From assembly GCA_038503065.1 (NCBI GenBank), contig JBCAMK010000010.1, positions 496,001 through 560,000 of the forward strand: a stretch of 64,000 nucleotides of DNA, in the 5' to 3' direction. Under the pieces are notes generated by a model. It worked only from the letters and a program-made list of their open reading frames with translations. It searched no databases and was not told the DNA's origin. Made by a program: the position numbers and the translations under genes. Shown one piece after another: positions 61,192 through 64,000 of this stretch (position 1 is its first letter; each line of letters opens with the position of its first letter). The stretch comes from Paragyromitra xinjiangensis. Its lineage: Eukaryota; Ascomycota; Pezizomycetes; Pezizales; Discinaceae.

Positions 61192-61323
61192 ATGAGGCTC
61201 TTTTTGGTAGTCTACTCATGTCGCTGATTTCCAACCCGATCATCTGACCAGTTAATGAGTAGCTTAACATGTCACGTGATCGAGTTGGAAATCGGTGACA
61301 TGAGTATACCTAAAAGCCTTCAT
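61192..61323. repeat. Imperfect long inverted repeat, possible MITE remnant
   Basis: The left arm (61192-61247) and right arm (61271-61323) are reverse complements over about 53-56 bases with a spacer near 23 bases. The shared core is ACTCATGTC followed by GATTTCCAAC and CGATCA. Several differences are transitions (C to T or G to A), as expected from RIP or ageing. It could be a small palindromic mobile element. No target-site duplication was identified. Confidence 0.6.
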
Positions 61324-64000
61324 AAACCGAGAAATAAGATAGGAGTCTTAAGGTTGATGGGTTTAACGCGGCGATGAGATTAGTATTGGGATCCTAGGTT
61401 TCACGTACCATCTACCGTACCCTGCGCCGAGTCAACACATTCGACGGATCCTATCTCCGCCGCTTGGCAATGAAGAGTTGGAATCCAATGAACCAGTACA
61501 ACGATGAAACTGGCACATACCAAAACTCCAGATTTCAAGTTACTTCACACCCAATACTACTGGAATGATATTCCTAACGAACATCTCATCTCGAAGCTCC
61601 TGGGTTCCATGTAGTTTTTAATAGCGTTTATCCACGGTACTGGTTAGGGGCTGCGGCGCTAATGTGGCTAATGTCGAGGTAAACAATCTTATTCACATCA
61701 TCCGATCAATGATCCCCTTCCAGCGGCCAGGGCCCTGCAGCGCAGATGGTATGTGGCGTGAAAACAAAGTATGGTACCCGGGCCGTGTTGGAGGAACAAC
61801 AGGTCGCAGAACAATTAGGCCTGAGTCTCGATCTCGAATCGGCGTCGATCCTCATGTAAGAAAACGGGGGCGAAGGCATCAGATGACGGACGACCGGATA
61901 GGCAACATGGTAGTTCATTCCAACAGGGGAATCTATGAAGGAAATTTGCCTGCTTATGTCCATATAAACTTCTTCTATAGGGTGTGTACCTGACTCATGC
62001 CCGAATTGAAGCCCAATCGAACGGCGACTTGCAAGTCAATCGCGGAAGTGGCTTTCTCATCGACCATAGTGGGTCTTTGCAAAGGAATCTAGTCGTCCCG
62101 AGACATATTCCCGACCAATCATAAGATACTCAGTTGCTTTGTGAAATTTGTTCGCTTAGCGGCAATGTTGGTTATGGATGTGATGATCATGATCGGTGGG
62201 AGTTTGAATGCCGAGTCGCTCGACCGACAGCTCAAAATAATGTCTTTGTGCAACTATGGAATCTGACTGGTCATTGTCAGCGAATGCTATTTTGGAGTAG
62301 AATAGGCACAGCTTAACGATGGCAAATTTGTATGTATCTTGAGGGCGAAGTTGATTACCGTTAGAAAACCTTACAGTCCAGTGCGCACCTTACGTATACG
62401 CCATCAAGAACTTCAATTCTGGACATCCCGTCATCTTAACTTGAAAACATCCATGTTACTTACGTGACAAGTCGCGGTCCAGGGCCCCCAACGGTCGCTG
62501 GTCCAAGCATATCGGAGGTTTTATAGCAGGTGCCTATATAAGTCTAGCTTGCAATGTTACACCACTAGGATCTTGTCAGGGGCCGCCAATCAGCACATAG
62601 GATAAGTGAGGTGTCGCAACGCTATCTCGACCTCATCTCCTTCTCCCGACAGGGAGCTAGGCGAGCAACGCGATGAAAAAAAAAAAGAACGAATAAACAT
62701 GCACGCCTTAGGCTGCTGATACCAAGATCTCGTACATGCGCGTACCTAAGCGCAACGTGCCCTCTTATCGTCATCTATCTCAGCGATGGAGTTCAGGCGA
62801 GTCGCTCTCTTCGCTGTCAACACCAGGCTGGCTACACGTATATAACTGCTGCGCTACCCCTTTCGGCCGCAGCTAGACGTAAAGAGACTAGGGCGGATCT
62901 AGAAACGAGCACTCAGCAATATTGGTTTCGCCTCAGCCGGGTTCTATTCGTGCGCTTGTGTCGTGTGCCTGCATGCGGTTCAGTACCTATCTACCTCGCC
63001 TGCGCGATAGGGCGAAGGATCCGCCCATGTCACGGTTATTGAAGTGGTGATAATAGAACAGACCCATACCATATGCCATCGTGCTGTGTGCCTATAGCTG
63101 TTCTAGCGCAAATTAGGCCGTTTGAACATCTCGACATTCAAATGGATACCGATCGCCCCAGCGACCCCTCTTATACCTGCCCTTTTCTGGAATGAGCATC
63201 GGTGCATATTTCGGTCCCTAGACGTATGGGGCGATAGCCCCTGGCAGAAGTCGGTCGCTATGCAGCGTTTTCAATATCAGGCTGTTCATTTGGGCTCTAC
63301 TCTGGGGTACTGCTTGGATTTTCTTGGTGGAGCCAAGATTGATTGATTGATTTTCACGTGGACTAAAATGCCGTACCCATGGCTAGGGAAGTAGAGATGT
63401 TGGGCTCCACCTTGATTTGCCTCCACCACTCCATGTCGCGGCCCCTTGTTTAGAGGTTTCACGTAGGTCGGAGAGAGGCCCAAATTTATCTCATTCGCTG
63501 GTCTTGGGTTGCGCAAACTTGCGCAACTACGTCCGAGATCCCCGTTTGGGGACGGCGAGCATTGGCCAGACGCTGGTGACGGAGGGTCGTCCTTTGCGGC
63601 GCATGCATGTCAAAACATATACAACTGCTTCCCCCTTCCTCCCCCCCACCTTAGGTGGTTTTGGTATGTCCCTGTGTTTTGCGGTTTTTGCCTGTCCCAG
63701 GTTCTCCAGCTTTCCATCCCGCTCTCGAATCATTTGCCCACCTGCATTCAAGCATTCAAGAAGGAAAAAAACGATATCGTGACAGTTCGGTCTGGCGCAG
63801 AACTATCTACATTTCGAGGTTTGCTTTTTCAGAGCTAGTCACTCCTTTCTGAAGATCTTTGGAGGTCCCACGCATATCACAGTAGCGACTGCATTTCGCA
63901 ACTCGCGCCGCACGCTCCCGCGCCCCCATATTATTTCCTACATACGCACCCAGCTGGGCAGCACACGCTCTTTACATACTATCCCACCTGCACAAAGTGG

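Larger units (their letters stand above)
57516..64000. other. Gene-poor right end, 6.5 kb
   Basis: After the INO1 promoter I see no gene, tRNA or intact mobile element on either strand. Open frames are short and without recognisable motifs. The tract holds TGAT simple repeats (59463-59501 and near 63340), an imperfect inverted repeat at 61192-61323, a second copy of part of that repeat at 59430, and a TACATGTA at 60333. Confidence 0.55.

Overview
The window is nuclear DNA of a filamentous ascomycete (Pezizomycotina). The evidence is many short GT-AG introns of about 45-85 bases, gene content and protein style typical of moulds, and a 7-TM alpha-pheromone receptor. The class is not settled by the sequence; Leotiomycetes is only a guess. 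I rebuilt exon structures by hand from splice signals and reading phase. In every multi-exon model listed as CDS the exon lengths sum to a complete frame.

Layout. 0-8 kb: a lineage-specific cluster of one kinase family. It has a partial gene running off the left edge, a frameshifted relic near 2.7 kb, and an intact 1,212-residue kinase fused to about 23 ankyrin repeats. 8-13.3 kb: a small mitochondrial protein, a Ygr210-type Obg-family GTPase, then a divergent stress pair (CsbD-like and HSP9/12). 14.9-19.8 kb: a Pom1-type DYRK kinase. 21.7-26 kb: a Pex24/dysferlin-domain peroxin and indoleamine 2,3-dioxygenase. 29.5-30.2 kb: NOP16. 34-40 kb: an MFS sugar-transporter-like gene divergent from the Mediator kinase SSN3/CDK8, followed by a thiol (glutathione) peroxidase. 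42-46 kb: HMG-CoA reductase. 47-49.5 kb: a small unknown gene and SAGA subunit SGF29. 50.5-51.7 kb: an STE2-type receptor. 53.4-57.5 kb: eIF3i convergent with inositol-3-phosphate synthase (INO1). From 57.5 kb to the end I see no convincing gene, only simple repeats and an inverted-repeat element.

Most genes are unrelated housekeeping or signalling genes in ordinary fungal order, not an operon-like system. Two points stand out. First, the kinase-ankyrin cluster, with near-identical 35-residue repeats and decayed siblings, looks like a fast-evolving receptor-like family. Second, micro-exons of 8-16 bases recur in three conserved genes. In the peroxidase, three of them each carry a catalytic or resolving residue. 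Gene-poor tracts (26-29.4, 30.2-34, 40-42, 57.6-64 kb) separate the genic islands, and the palindrome TACATGTA recurs in noncoding DNA.
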